DNA from: Benincasa hispida
Taxonomy: Eukaryota > Streptophyta > Magnoliopsida > Cucurbitales > Cucurbitaceae
NCBI RefSeq assembly: GCF_009727055.1
Contig: NC_052350.1
Location: 16,429,864 to 16,493,863, forward strand
Reading direction: 5' to 3'
Length of the DNA: 64,000 nucleotides
In this document: one piece after another, positions 45,783 through 57,864 of the stretch
Layout of the letters: each line of letters starts with the position of its first letter
How positions within the stretch are numbered: position 1 is the stretch's first letter
Made by a program: the position numbers and the translations under genes
Notes under the pieces: generated by a model
Database searches by the model: none
What the model saw: the letters and a program-made list of their open reading frames with translations, nothing else
Told to the model about the DNA's origin: nothing

Positions 45783-46051
45783 TATTGAAATGCCTTGAAT
45801 CTGTTTGCTGGCACTTCAAACAACCTAGTACGGGGGTCTCACTAAGGTTTAGAGCAGTGCGATACATAAACTCTCTAACCTAGAGGCGTCATTCTTGATG
45901 TGATTCTGAAAACATTCTCTCGAAATAATATTGTTTTCCCTTTGCCAGTGGACGTAGCTAACACACTGTTAGTGAATCACGTATATTTGTGTGTCGAATT
46001 TTTCCTACACTACGTTCCTTTTCGTGTTCTTTAATTGTCGATTTCGCAATA
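45783..46051 (+). repeat. 5' LTR of Copia D, 269 bp
   Basis: It begins TATTGAAATGCC (TG mutated to TA) and ends TTTCGCAATA. Compared with the 3' LTR it lacks about 127 bp, including a very GC-rich stretch, between gggggtct and ggtttagag. Besides that gap I count roughly two dozen substitutions by eye, so D is not a recent insertion. Confidence 0.9.
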
Positions 46052-46054
46052 AAC

Positions 46055-46067
46055 TGGTATCAAAGAC
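46055..46067 (+). other. Primer-binding site of Copia D
   Basis: TGGTATCAAAGAC follows the 5' LTR by three bases; it is a mutated form of the initiator-Met site TGGTATCAGAGC. Confidence 0.8.
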
Positions 46068-46112
46068 TTGTTAGGGTTTTTTCTAAATTCCAAATTTGTT
46101 CGACAATTGAAG

Positions 46113-46880
46113 ATGTCTGGCGTGAACGTAAAGATCGACAAATTTACTGGGATGAACAGTTTTGGTTTATGGCAGATCAACATGCGATCCCTGCTAAAGC
46201 AGCAGGGGCTGTGGCCGCCACAGACGGGTAAGTCAATGAAGGCTTTCGTGGATGATGAAGAGTGGCAGACTCTTAAGGAGAAAGCACATTCGACGATCAT
46301 GCTATGTTTGACTGATGACGTCATCATCGAGGTCGCAGATGAAGAAACTGTCGTTGGTCTTTGGTTGAAGTTGGAGAGTCTTTACATGACGAAATCTTTA
46401 ACCTATAAGTTATTTCTAAAGAAACGTTTGTATCATCTACGTATGCAGGAAGGTACGTCTCTACGAGACCATCTTAATCAATTAAATAAAATTTTATTAG
46501 ATCTGCGTAATGTAGAGGTTAAGGTTGATGATGAGGATGCTGCCCTAATTCTGTTGACATCTTTGCCGCCGTCTTATGAGACTTTCATTGACTCGTATAT
46601 TGGAGGGAAAGAAACTTTGACCTTAGAATGTACAAAGTCCACGTTGCATATGAGAGAGGACCGTCAGAATGCAAGAAGTTCAGTTTCAGAAAGTCAGGCA
46701 TTTGGGTTAGCTACTATAGGAAGCAAGGGATATAGGAATTCTGGTAAGCAGAAGTCGAATTAGAATAAAAGGTCTTAGAAGTCAAAGGGTTTTAGATCAG
46801 ATGATATTTGTAACTACTGTAAAGAAAAGGGGCATTGGAAAACCGAATACCCTAAGATAAAAAGGAATAAGGAAAAGAAG
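46113..46880 (+). pseudogene. Copia D gag
   Basis: I place the start at ATG 46113 (MSGVNVKIDKFTGMNSFGLW), 45 bp downstream of the primer-binding site, because gag homology begins there. The frame is open to a TAG at 46761, with LWLKLESLYMTKSLTYKLFL, MQEGTSLRDHLNQL and LLTSLPPSYETF typical of Copia gag. Beyond two stops in the same frame lies a zinc knuckle CNYCKEKGHWKTEY at 46809-46850 in which the last Cys is Tyr. Gag would form the particle and bind RNA. Confidence 0.9.
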
Positions 46881-48240
46881 GAAAATGGTAACAAAAGGGA
46901 AGCATCCGCCTCTGTTGCACAAGTTGAGATTGATTCTGAAGAAGTCGAGATCGATTCTGAAAGAGATCTAGCTTTAGTTGTGAATGAACAGTCACATTCT
47001 GATGATGTGTGGGTTCTTGATTCTGGGTCATCTTATCATATGTGCCCAAATAGAGAGTGGTTCTCAACCTATCAGAAAATAGATAGAGGGAAAGTTAGCA
47101 TGGCTAACGGTGTTGTGTGCAAGATAGTTGGAATCGGCTCAGTCAAGATATGAACACATAATGGTGCCTTCTACACTTTAAAAGAGGTTAGGCATGTTCC
47201 ACTAATGAAGAAGAGTTTGATATCCTTTAGTGTACTCGATAGTAAGGGTTACAGTTTTGAAGGTAAAGGTAGAGCAATGTATGTCTATAAGGGTTCTGAG
47301 GTAGTTCTGAAAGGCACAAAGCGTGGAACACTGTATTTTCTATTAGGTTCCACAATAACAGGTTATTCTACTGTTACATCGTCGGTCGTTCACAAGGATG
47401 ATATGACTAAGTTATGGTATATGAGACTTGGTCATATGAGTGAAAAAGGGATGCAAATTCTGTCAAAAAGAGATCTTCTTTGTGGGCATAAGGTGAAAGA
47501 TTTTGAATTTTGTGAACATTGTGTATTTGGGAAGCTTCATCGCAATAAGTTTTCAAGAGGTGTTCATCGTACAAAAGGGACACTTGATTATATTCATTCA
47601 GACTATTGGGGACCTTCCAAAGTTGAATCTATTGGAAGCAGTAGGTATTTTTTGTCTATAATTGATGATTACTCAAGAATGACTTGGGTTTTTATGATGA
47701 AACATAAAAATGAAGCCTTCAAGAATTTCAAGCAGTGGAAGATATTGATTGAAAATCAAACTGGGAAGATCAAAAGGCTGCGAACTGATAATGGTCTAGA
47801 TTCTGTGGATTTGAATTTAATGAGTTCTGTAAAGCTGAGGGGATTGTTCGCCATCATACTGTTAGGAATACTCCACAGCAAAATAGGGTTGCAGAACGTA
47901 TGAATCAAATGTTGTTAGAGAGATCAAGATGCATGCTCTCTAATGCAGGGTTGGCTAGAAAGTTATGGGCAGAAGCAGTGAATACATCATGTTATCTGAT
48001 CAATCGTGGACCTCACACAGCTATTGATTGTAAAACACCTTACAAGGTGTGGTCTGGTAAGCCTGCAGATTATTCTTTATTAAAAGTTTTTTATTGTACT
48101 ATCTACTATCATGTTAATGAGGGTAAATTAGAACCAAGAACTAAAAAGGGTATATTTATGGGTTTTTGGGGATGGAGTTAAAGGATATAGAGTCTGGTCA
48201 CCTTCTAAGAATAGAGTCATACTTAGTTGGACTGTGATAT
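46881..48240 (+). pseudogene. Copia D protease and integrase
   Basis: The protease active site is VWVLDSGSSYHMCPN at about 47007-47050; a stop occurs at about 47151. The integrase zinc region LWYMRLGHMSEKGM...FCEHCVFGKLHR keeps both His and both Cys (47413-47545). The core has DYIHSDYWGPS, LSIIDDYSRMTWVF and LRTDNGLD, where the final Glu position is replaced and the frame shifts at about 47815. The integrase C-terminus resumes at 47900 (MNQMLLERSRCMLSNAGL...LWAEAVNTSCYLINR) and shifts again at about 48165. Confidence 0.9.
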
Positions 48241-49365
48241 TTGACTAAAATTCCATGTTTAACTCAATTGTAAAGCCTTTTGTGACGTCTACTGATGTGG
48301 GAGAAAGTACTAGTGTTGATAAACAGGTGGTGATGCAATTCACTTAAGTTGTGAATGAATTACAACATCAAGGTGGAGAAGATCAACACGTTACTACAGA
48401 AATTGATGTGCAACCAGAAATTAATGTGCCTAAAACGTCAAAATTTGATTTTCCTGAGAATTCTAGATCACGAGTAGATCAACCGAGTATAGCTCGTGAT
48501 AGAACTAGAAGAGTTGGTGTTGGACCTCCTGTGAGGTATGGTTTTGAAGATATGGTTACTTTTGCATTGCAGGTTGCTGAAGAGGTGGATCCTCATGAGC
48601 CATCCACCTATAGAGAAGCTGTGTCATGTGGTGAGTCTGCTAAATAGCTTGTTGCTATGGGGGATAAGATGGAATCTCTTGACAAAAATCAGACTTAGGA
48701 ATTAGTTAAACGACCAAAGGTGAGAAAAATTGTCACTTGTAAATGGGTCTTCAAGAAAAAGGAGAGAATATCACCTTCAGAGGGCATCAAATATAAAGCT
48801 CGAGTTTTTGCTAGAGGGTTCACACAAAGGGAAGGAGTTGATTATAATGAGATCTTCTCACCAGTAGTCAGACATACTTCTATCAGGGTGTTACTAGCTA
48901 TAGTAACACATCAGAATTTGGAACGTGAACAACTAGATATGAAGACAGCTTTCTTACATGGAGAGTTGGAGGAAGAGATTTATATGACCCAACCAAATGA
49001 GTTTCAGTGTCCAGGTAAAGAAGATTATGTTTGCAAGTTGAAGAAATCTTTGTATGGGTTAAAGCAGTCTCCAAGGCAGTGGTACAAACGTTTTGACAGC
49101 ATATGATTGGACTTGGCTATAATAGGAGTCCGTATGATTGTTGTGTATATCACAAAAAAGCTGATGATGGTTCGATGATTTATCTACTTTTATATGTAGA
49201 TGATATGCTCATAACTGCAAAGTCCAAGTCTGATATTTTGAAATTGAAGAATCTTCTCAGTGCTAAGTTTGATATGAAGGATTTGGGTGTTGCTCAGAAA
49301 ATTCTGGGTGTGGAGATTTATAGGGACAGAGGTAAGAGGATATATTTAGAAAATATTGTCTAGGT
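48241..49365 (+). pseudogene. Copia D linker and reverse transcriptase
   Basis: After a Ser/Thr- and Glu-rich linker (48351-48647) the RT begins near EPSTYREAV, with two TAG stops at tryptophan positions (around 48645 and 48697). The frame from 48720 is well kept: TCKWVFKKKE, YKARVFARGFTQREGVDY, QLDMKTAFLHGELEEEIYM and KSLYGLKQSPRQWY. After a one-base shift at about 49100, LLLYVDDMLITAKS holds an intact YVDD at 49195-49206. A last shift falls near 49360. Confidence 0.95.
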
Positions 49366-50092
49366 TTGGTATGTCATCAGCTAAGCCTATAGATACTCCT
49401 AGTGCTGTAAATGCTCGTTTGTCATCTGAGTTTTCACCACAGTCTGAAGCTGAGAAAGAGTACATGTCTCCAGTTCCTTATGCTAGTGCAGTGGGAAGTT
49501 TGATGTATGCTATGGTCTGTACTAGGTCTAATCTTGCCCATGTTGTTAGTGTTGTCAGCAGGTACATGGGTCAACCTGGGAAGGAGCATTGGCAAGCCGT
49601 TAAGAGGATTTTTCTTTACCTTAGAGGTACATCTGATGTTGGTCTTGTTTATGTGAATTGCACAGAGTGTTTAGTGACTGGTTATTCTGATTCTGACTAT
49701 GCTGGAGATGTTGACAGTAGGACGTCTATGACTAGCTATGTATTCACTCTGGGTGATTTTGTTGTAGTTGGAAGGCAATATTACAACCTACAGTTACTTT
49801 GTCTACTATTGAAGCAGAGTACATGGCCTTGACAGAAGCTGCTAAGGAGGGAATATGGCTGAGGGGGTTAGTTGGTGATCTTGGTTTGCATCATGACCAA
49901 GCTATTGTATATTGTGACAGTTTGAGTGCAATATGCCTAGCTAAGGCTGAAGTTCATCATGAGAGAACTAAGCACATAGATGTGAGATATCACTTCTTAA
50001 GAGGTGAGCAAAGAGTTAAAGTGATGAAAATTGGTACTGCTGATAACCCTGCTGATATGTTCACCAAACCGGTTTCACAAGGCAAGTTCTAA
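49356..50092 (+). pseudogene. Copia D RNase H
   Basis: The frame at 49356-49832 has PYASAVGSLMYAMVCTRSNL, RYMGQPGKEHWQAVKRI and TGYSDSDYAGDVDSRTSMT. A shift near 49780 leads to STIEAEYMALTEAAKEGIWL, VYCDSLSAICLAK and RTKHIDVRYHFLR, ending TADNPADMFTKPVSQGKF with a stop at 50090. All acidic residues of the active site that I can place (D of SDSD, E of STIEAEY, D of YCDS) are present. Confidence 0.95.
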
Positions 50093-50235
50093 CATTGTTT
50101 GGACTTGCTGAATGTTTTGAATTGGTAGTGGTCTCCTTTGTGGGATACTTTGAGGCATAAGGGAGAAGTCTGGGAACATCTGGCGATATTGATTTATGTT
50201 GCATTTGGTACATCTGTTGTCTGGGAGAGAATTCA

Positions 50236-50250
50236 AGTCAAGGGGGAGAT
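50236..50250 (+). other. Polypurine tract of Copia D
   Basis: Agtcaagggggagat lies one base before the 3' LTR start at 50252, in the expected position. Confidence 0.85.
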
Positions 50251-50251
50251 T

Positions 50252-50647
50252 TGTTGAAATGCCTTGAATCTGTTTGATGGCGCTTCGAACAACCTAGTAC
50301 GGGGGTCTTGCTGCCCGATCAGCGAGCCGGGGTCCGGGGCGGTGCGCCCTGGTGGGGGTTCGGGGGCAATACCCCTGAAATCTATTCAGATTTTGTATTC
50401 AGCATATTTATTTATTTTCAGTTATTCACATTTTTTATTCTAGGGTTTAGAGTAGTGTGATATATAAACTATCTAACCTAGAGGCGCCGTTCTTGATGTG
50501 ATTCTGAAAACATTCTCTCAAAATAATATTGTTCTCCTCTGCCCGTGGATGTAGCTAACACACTGTTAGTGAACCACGTATATCTGTGTGTCGATTTTTC
50601 CCTACTCTACATTCCTTTTTGTGTTCTTTAATTGTCGATTTCGCAAT
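50252..50647 (+). repeat. 3' LTR of Copia D, 396 bp
   Basis: It begins TGTTGAAATGCCTTG and ends TTTCGCAATA. It holds a GC-rich stretch at about 50312-50375 (gccggggtccggggcggtgc and following) that is missing in the 5' LTR. Confidence 0.9.
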
Positions 50648-50652
50648 AGTAA

Positions 50653-51049
50653 TTTTTTCTCCGCATAACAACAGTTTCGAAGTGATTTTAAATAATGCGA
50701 AGTTGTAATCACTCACTGGTTTTAAATCTTGTAGTCTCAAGTGCATCTAATCATAACGAGCTTTAGGAAGAATAACTTTTTTTTTATGATCATACTTCTC
50801 TTTTAAATTTCTCCACAAGATACAAGGATTTTTTATTATAAGATACTCCATTTTCAATCCTTTGTATAGATGATGACAAAGGAAAATCATAGCTTTTGTT
50901 TTACTATAACTGGATGTCGTATTTCCTTCTTTAATAGTCTCTCCAAGATTCATAGCATCCAGATGGATTTCGACATCGAGCACCCATGGCAAATAATTAT
51001 TGTTGTTAATATCAGGGGCAACAAATTCTAATTTTGTGAGATTAGTCAT
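50653..51049 (-). pseudogene. Copia H gag N-terminal part
   Basis: The frame begins at ATG 51049 on the minus strand: MTNLTKLEFVAPDINNNNYL, PWVLDVEIHLDAMNLGETI, LCHHLYKGLKMEYL, LWRNLKEKYDHKKKVILPKA. A TAG at about 50747 stands where Trp is expected, and the frame continues as MHLRLQDLKPVSDYNFALFKI up to the D insertion at 50652. This is the gag N-terminal domain of the UBN2/retrotransposon-gag kind. Confidence 0.85.
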
Positions 51050-51197
51050 GGCAGCACTATCATAAAATATTGTATTTATATTAGAAATTTAATAGATATT
51101 AAATATACAAAATAACATTAAATTTATTAATTATAACGAAGAGGAAAAAAAACCGACATACCTTTATGACTTACATTTAATGGGAAAAACGATAGAA

Positions 51198-51212
51198 GCT
51201 CGTGCTGATAAC
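51198..51212 (-). other. Probable primer-binding site of element H
   Basis: The minus strand reads GTTATCAGCACGAGC adjacent to the 5' LTR end, matching GTTATCAACACGAGC in element G. Confidence 0.5.
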
Positions 51213-51214
51213 AT

Positions 51215-51590
51215 ATTTTGAATTTGAAGAGCACAATGGGAACATGGATACCAATAAAATATAATATTAAAATAAATATAATATAATGATAAAATATCAT
51301 AAAATAAATAAATATTAAAATAATATAATAACAAAAGATGAATTTCTCCACTCTCTCCAATTTTTATGGATTGATCACTAATATGTATGTGTCTTCCAAA
51401 ACTCACCAAATGCCACTATTTATAGACAATTTGGTAAGTAGAAGGTGGATTACATGGATACTAATAGTGTGTAATCTTGAAACACATGGACAACACATGG
51501 GGTAATGGATAGTGATACATAGCCAATGGATACTAATAATGGACATCTATATTATACCTAATTTAACATATTTATAATAATTACATATAA
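51215..51590 (-). repeat. 5' LTR of element H
   Basis: On the minus strand it starts TTATTATAAATATG and runs through gttgtccatgtgtttcaag, the TATA-like tctataaatagtgg (about 51415-51428), tttggtgagttttggaag and an AT-rich tract. It aligns with the G LTR (20610-20998) and the truncated H 3' LTR (24762-24909). Exact ends are uncertain by a few bases. Confidence 0.75.
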
Positions 51591-53295
51591 TTTTGTTTAA
51601 AATAAGACAATACTATTAAGTTTAACATGTAGGTACAAATTCAAACATTTGTCATTTTTGTCAAGAATATAATGGGTTGTCGCTCGGATCTCATTCTTAT
51701 TAGGGTTCGTTGGCGATGGCTTTGACCTCCGTTTGCTTCCCTCCTGTTCGATCTTGAGATTCTCCAAATTAATCTACGTAAGAAATCCTTGTACCAATGT
51801 GGTGACAAGCCTACTCCACTCTAATACTTAAAATTAGTACTAGAAGTGGCTAATTCAGCTAATCATGAAAAGTAGTAAGAATGGATCTCTTCTTTGGAGA
51901 TTATTTACTCTCCCCTTTACGATGGTTGAATGAGGCTATTTATAAGCCATCATTTGACATATATCTACAATTACATGTGATGAGAATAGTGTTAGGGACA
52001 TTTTTGGCACTCGAGGTTATAAGGTGTCTGTCCGGAATAGCACGGTTATCTCACGATTGGTATACATTCACTTACCCGGTTGGTCGATCCAAACCCCAAG
52101 CACTGACATTTTTCTTTTGGGACGTGCCCTCCCCAGTACACTCTAGACTTGGGCCTTGTCTTAGATAACTCTCAACATAATGTATTAACAAATTGGTCTA
52201 TTTTATGTGTTGAGATTAACATCAAAATATACTTTATCATTCAACAAAAACATATTTATATGTATATTTACAAACACAACAAATGTGGTGTGGTGAGTTT
52301 GGGTTTTCTTGGAGCCAAATTGCTCTGTAGACCCCGACTCGTGACCCTGTCACAAACAAAAGACAAAGTCACACTCAAGTTTTTGTAGCATTGAGAAGTT
52401 GCACATCTATGTGTTGGTTTAACACTATTGCTACAACCTCTCATAAGCCAAGAAACACGAGTATTAGAGATTTGTTTAATTTATAGCTACATATACTGTT
52501 GCGTGGTGATGCTGCCATATTTTTCTTCAAATACCTCATTTTAGCAAGTCCTTTTTGTGGAAGTGAATTTTGGAACCTTGTGAGACATATTACATTTTTA
52601 TGTTAATATATAAGATATCTAATCCTCTAACTTCAAGAGAAGCAATAAAATTTTCAGTATTAATCTATGTTCTAATTGATAAAACAAAGAAAGTTTTATA
52701 TTTACTTGGATGAAATTAGTATTACCATCAAAGTGAGTTTGGCTCAATAGTATTGACACCGATCTAAAAGATTGGAGGTTAAATAACCTCATTTTGCAGT
52801 TGTTGTACCAACTTATTCATTTTACATGACTTAATCAACAATAATATAATTCACTTGATATTGCTAGTTGACATGAAAAAAAAAATTGATTCATTTAAAT
52901 TTTAGGATACTATGGATATACAATTTCATAACTCTTTTAATTGGTAGTGATTGTAAATACTTAATTGTAAAAGATTCAATCAATTAAAGATAAACTAATA
53001 TTTTAAAAGTTAGAAACCAAATTGCAAAAATACACGTAAGCATAATCACTAAAATATATAAGCTAATCTTTGTATAATTTAATTCATTTAGATACATATG
53101 ACTAATAGTAAGTTAGAAGGTGAATCTTTTTGTTGAATTAAAAAATATATATATAAAATAAAAATAAAAATAAAAAGTCACGTAAACAAGCTAATAATGA
53201 ATACAATGCCATACATGGAGTGTTATGAAGTATTAATTTAAAGTATAAACATGAGTATTTTATTTTATTTAAAATTTTATATTTTTAATATATCA
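51591..53295. other. Flank of element H, unclassified
   Basis: No known protein was recognised. The 51860-52200 part is less AT-rich, with a TATA-like ctatttataag at about 51936 and GT/GA-rich blocks, and could be an old LTR or a single-copy promoter-like region. The frames at 51881-52168 and 52149-52388 have no domain I recognise and I do not call them genes. Confidence 0.4.
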
Positions 53296-53502
53296 ATCAT
53301 ATATAAACTTGATTGTTAATACCATAAACTTTGAAAAGTAGTAAAATAAATTATGAAAATAACTTTAAAATATAATAAATATCATATGTCTATATCTAAA
53401 TCATATATAAACTTAATTTTTAATACCATAAACTTTTAAAAGTAGTAAAGTAAATTATGAAAATAACTTTAAAATATAATAAATATCATATGTCTGTATC
53501 TA
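53296..53502. repeat. 104-bp tandem duplication
   Basis: Two copies (53296-53399 and 53400-53502) start atcatatataaactt and share aaagtagtaaa and aactttaaaatataataaat, with a handful of differences. Confidence 0.85.
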
Positions 53503-56040
53503 CCTTTATCATAAAGATTTTGTATCTCACGTCTCTAACTTTACTCTCACTAAAATTGCTCATATATTTTTTTCAATTTTTTTTGTTCCTCTCTTATCAT
53601 ATTTCTTAAATATTTTCCCTTTCTAAATACGTTGATGATATCTTAAAATTAAAAAACCTTTTTACATAATGCAACAAAGATGAATCATTATATAATACTA
53701 TCACAAAATTTTTATACTCTTCATTACAAAAGGTAAGTAGTATAATTCTCGAGGGTCTTTTGGGAAAGGAGCTGGTTATTATAGTCTTAGATTATAATAA
53801 TTTGTATTTACAGTGTAAATTATTTTAGTTTGGATTATAATAATATATGTTTGAGATATAAATTATTTTAGTTAAGAAGGAAACAGTTAATACTGTAACA
53901 AAAGAATAAAAAAATGATAAATGTAAAATAATGTAAAAAAGGTAGAAAATAATATTATTTTTTCTATGAATCTCAATATAATAACAATTGAACTATAATG
54001 TCCTATCAACAAATACACTTACTATATATATATATAGATATAGATATTTGTTTAAACAAAAATTGGAGGCAAGAGAACCGGGTTTGGTTCCTTGGTGGAC
54101 CGCTGGGTGCTGCTCAAACAGATAAAAACCACTAACTACTTTTTTCTGACTTTTCCATGTACCGAAGAGCCAACGATGTTTCCGTGGCGGGACCCACCTC
54201 CTCCAGTCACTCTCACTATTTCTTTTTTTTCTTTTCTCATTTTTTTTTATTTTTATTTTCTCCCCTCGAGCAGATTGCTTTGACTTGTTATTGTACTATA
54301 CTAAAAGATATCAATTCAACCCCCTCCGACTACTTGGGTTTCCGAGCCTTCTATTTCGGTAACTTCGGAATGGTTTGGTTTAAGATTTCAAAGATGTTTT
54401 GAAATTAAGTATATAAAATAAGATTATTAAGAATTAAGAATAATTTTATTCGGTTGTACATAAGAATGTTATGAGAATGTTATCAAAATTTTATCGTAAT
54501 AAATTAACATTGTATTTTATTTATAAAATTATTATGAATACCTCTATAAAATTTTGATGGATTAATGGATAAACGATAGATTCAGTTCAAGATTTTGAGA
54601 AAAATTAATTATTCAACTATCAAATAATAATATTAATTAAATTATTATTTACAAATATTTGTAAAATGAGTAATTTATAATTAAAGTTACTTGATTGCAT
54701 AATTTGATGTATCAGTTTGATGAATTTATATAAATATGATGTATTAATTGATAAAATAATGAAAATTGATGATTAAAAAATAATCTCATAAAATATTGAT
54801 CATAATAATAATCAATTAACTACGTATATAATTTATTAATCAATTATATTATCAATCCATGGGTTGTTTACCATTTATTATATTATATTATTTATTTATT
54901 TATGAATATATACTAGTTAAATTCAAATATTATAATTTAAAATTGAATATAATTTTCTAAATTATAAATTTAATATTCATATAATAATTAATTTTAATAA
55001 TATAAAATAAAAGAATGAATTCATGTATTAAAAGGGAAGAGAGAGAGTAGGTATCAAGAAAACCTACACTTTTGGATCTATATCATTTGTGGTAATAAGG
55101 AATGCATGGTAATAGCTTATTTCCATGCCTAAAGCTTCAAAACTTGTACCAAACAAGGGATGTGTATCCCTTACCCATTTCCACCTTTATTCTCATCCCC
55201 ATGCCCTCCATCTGTTATTTGATTTAATCTTTTTTAGATGTCTAGGAATTAAGGATGATTGAGAATTATAAATCTGGAAATAAGATTGATGGGAATCACA
55301 GATGACTATGTTTGATTGTGCATAGAAATACTATTTAAATTTTATGAGAACAAATTATCTTTGTATTTAATTTATAAAATTAATTGTAACAATTCTACAA
55401 AATTTTATAAATTAATTGATAAACAATAAATTCAATTCAAAATTTTGAGAAAAATAATTATTTAACAATCAAATAATAATAATAATAAAATTATTAATTA
55501 CAAGTATTTGTAAAATGAGTAATTTATAATTAAAGTTACTAGAATGATGAGTAATTATAAAGAATTAAATTAAACCAAATTTATCTTTCCATAATTAGTT
55601 TATACCATAATAATTTTAATAAACAAAATAATTTAATTTAATCTTCATTCATAAAACGAAAAAGCATGAGAATAAAATGATAAGAATGAATGCAAATAAA
55701 ATAATAAAATAAAAATAGAAAATGATGAATAATAAATAGAATAACAAAGGAAAAAATAAATATGTTAAAAGAAAAAATAGAAAAGAAAAACATGTAAATG
55801 ATCATATAAATATAAAAAGAAGAGAAAAATAATGAATAACAAAAGAAAAAACAGTTGGAAAATGAATTTAAAAACGGAAGAAAAAAAGAAGAAGCAAAAG
55901 TAGGGATTTATTAAAAACCCATCGATTACGGTGGGAATAAAAAGCATGTAAAGAAAGACATTATTGATGTACCTCAAATTCTCCAACCAAACAAGGATTT
56001 CATATATCCATGTCTATTCTCACCCTCTATTCCCTCAAAC
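53503..56040. other. AT-rich region with diverged repeat pair, no gene
   Basis: No protein was recognised. It includes two diverged direct copies (54487-54694 and 55336-55543). Possible transposon-like ends are GGTCTTTTGGGAAAGG at about 53755 and, inverted, GGGCCGTTTGGTTTGAGG at about 56050, but no TSD was confirmed. The 54070-54240 part (ccaacgatgtttccgtggcg) is more GC-rich and may be low copy. Confidence 0.4.
54487..55543. repeat. Pair of diverged ~208-bp direct repeats
   Basis: Both copies run from aaattttat through gattttgagaaaaa-taatt to gagtaatttataattaaagt. They sit about 850 bp apart (54487-54694 and 55336-55543). Confidence 0.65.
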
Positions 56041-57170
56041 CAAACGGCCCATTGGATATACATGGGTTAAATTGGTTTAGAAGGACTTTTTGGATAGACT
56101 AAAAATTTGGATTGGTCGGATTAGCTACTCAAATAACTCAATAAGATCTTCAACACAATCCAACCCAATCCAATCTAACCCTTAAAATTTGAATTCGATT
56201 GGGATAGGTTGTTGAGTTATTTATTTTTTTCTTTTATTTTTATTACATTTTTTAATAACTTAAAATACTTTAATTTGTGTACAACACATACTAATAATTA
56301 AAATTTCATAAAATTCAAATGTTATATATCAAGATCTAAAATATTTATTACGAACTTCATACAAACATTATAAAAATATGTGAATTATAATATTTATAAG
56401 TTGTAATATATATATATATATATATTTATAAAACTTGAGTTAGATTTGGTCAACACGAATTTTTAAAAGTGTAAACAAAACTCAATCCAATTAAAAATAA
56501 AATAAAAAATTAAATCAAACCTAATCCAAAATTAAAATTAACACATTTCAATCTTTACAATTTAGATTAGATAGTCTGAATTATTGAGATTGTCGAAATA
56601 GATATCTTGGATCTTGACATTTAAAATTTGAATTTGATGAAATTTTAGTTATTAATATGATTAGATAGCCTGAAAACCCCTACTTGTTTATGAATAACTA
56701 AATCAATGTCATCTCATTTGGACTTTTCGCGTCAATTAATTTATTATATATGTTTTCCTTTTTCTTCTTACATCCTAATTGCGGCTTACACCTTGTTATT
56801 AAATTAAACAAACCAAATAATTAAACACGTCATACACCGACCAAAAAGTTTGGAACCACTTTAACCTTAACTCTTGTGATTAATTAAATATTAACATATG
56901 TTTTTATTGTTAATGGGATTGGAACCTATTTCCAAACATAGCCATCTGTCTTAGCCTTTCTTTTGCTATATGATTGAATATTTGTATATAAAAATGGGGG
57001 TGGGTTTTATTTAATTTTGTTTTCCCTCCACCTAACTTTCTTCTTCTTTTCAATGGTTTTTTCTTTGTGTGGAAGGGGGAGATTTGATTCTTCGTCTACA
57101 TAATTGTTGTTCTTAGATTTTTTCTTTTCATAATACTATTTAAGGGTGTTAATAAGAGCATACTTCAATA
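56041..57170. other. AT-rich, possible MITE remnants, no gene
   Basis: Repeated phrases around aatccaacccaatccaatct (56155-56210) and its complement-like caacacgaatttttaaaagtg (56450) suggest an old hAT-type miniature element, but ends and TSD were not found. A (TA)n run lies at 56409-56426. Confidence 0.35.
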
Positions 57171-57174
57171 GATA

Positions 57175-57440
57175 GATAATACACTAGCGGAGTATTTGGT
57201 ACACGATAAAAGTAGAGAGTTGAGTTTTATTAATTATTGTCTGGAGAATTAAATTATTTTGAGAGTTAAATTGTTTGTGTTTGGGGTGCAGAGTTAAGTT
57301 GAGTTGATAATTATTATCGGTGTTTGGGATGTTGAATTGAGTTGAGTTGAGTTGAGTCTGAAAATTTGTATTTTGAGTGTTGAGTTGAGTTAGAGTATCT
57401 GGTGCAGTTTTTGTAATGACAATTGATTTTTTTTTCCTTT
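57175..57440. repeat. GAGTT-rich MITE-like sequence
   Basis: Tandem gagtt units (57336-57357 and shorter runs) are combined with gtttggggtgcagagttaag and gtgtttgggatgttgaattg. This style is common at ends of miniature elements in dicots; family and ends are not resolved. Confidence 0.4.
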
Positions 57441-57864
57441 CTTGTTGTTGATTAATTTTCAATTATACACCAAAATACATGTTATATTGCAATGAAATGA
57501 GCATTCTTCCTTCTATCTGACAATCACAATCCTAAATTACTTATGAATTGATTTTTATATATATATATTAAATCTTGCTAACTTAACATTATTATAAAAG
57601 AAAAATTAACATGTTCTACACACCTTGATAACTTAACAACTTATTTTTTATATAATATGCATCGTCTATGTCAAAATAAAATTATACATAGAATATTTAC
57701 CCTTCATTTCATAATGATGTTGAGGATGTGATAGTATAGTAAATTACATTCTTTTGAACATCACAAAAATAATATCGAAAGATCAAACATGTGCTTGTTC
57801 CAAAAAACAAATTCATAAAATATACATTTTTGGGTTGAAATATTAGGTGGTAAATCTAAAGGGT

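Larger units (their letters stand above)
45783..50647 (+). mobile_element. Copia element D (Tork-like), full length, TSD GTAAT
   Basis: A 4865-bp element inserted in H gag, bounded by GTAAT at 45778-45782 and 50648-50652. It has a 5' LTR, primer-binding site, gag, PR, INT, RT, RNase H in Copia order, a polypurine tract and a 3' LTR. All domains are present and recognisable, making it the most complete element here, but frameshifts and stops inactivate it. Lineage assignment (Tork/Tnt1 side) rests on the gag start and RT motifs and is tentative. Confidence 0.95.
24755..51590 (-). mobile_element. Copia element H with five nested insertions
   Basis: Read on the minus strand: 5' LTR (51590-51215), primer-binding site, gag N-terminus (51049-50653), [Copia D], gag C-terminus (45777-45131), PR, INT core (to 43970), [Copia B], INT C-terminus and linker (32320-31535), [solo LTR-A], RT (29281-28288), [solo LTR-C], RT-RNase H junction (26477-26373), [hAT-like MITE], RNase H (25628-25020), polypurine tract, 3' LTR (24909-24762, truncated). 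Insertion sites are all marked by TSDs. Without insertions H is about 5.5 kb. Its left end is fused to element G. Confidence 0.85.

Noticed and set aside
51881..52388. Possible host gene right of element H
   Set aside because: Two short overlapping frames without recognisable domain, splice context or start context; kept only as an unclassified region.
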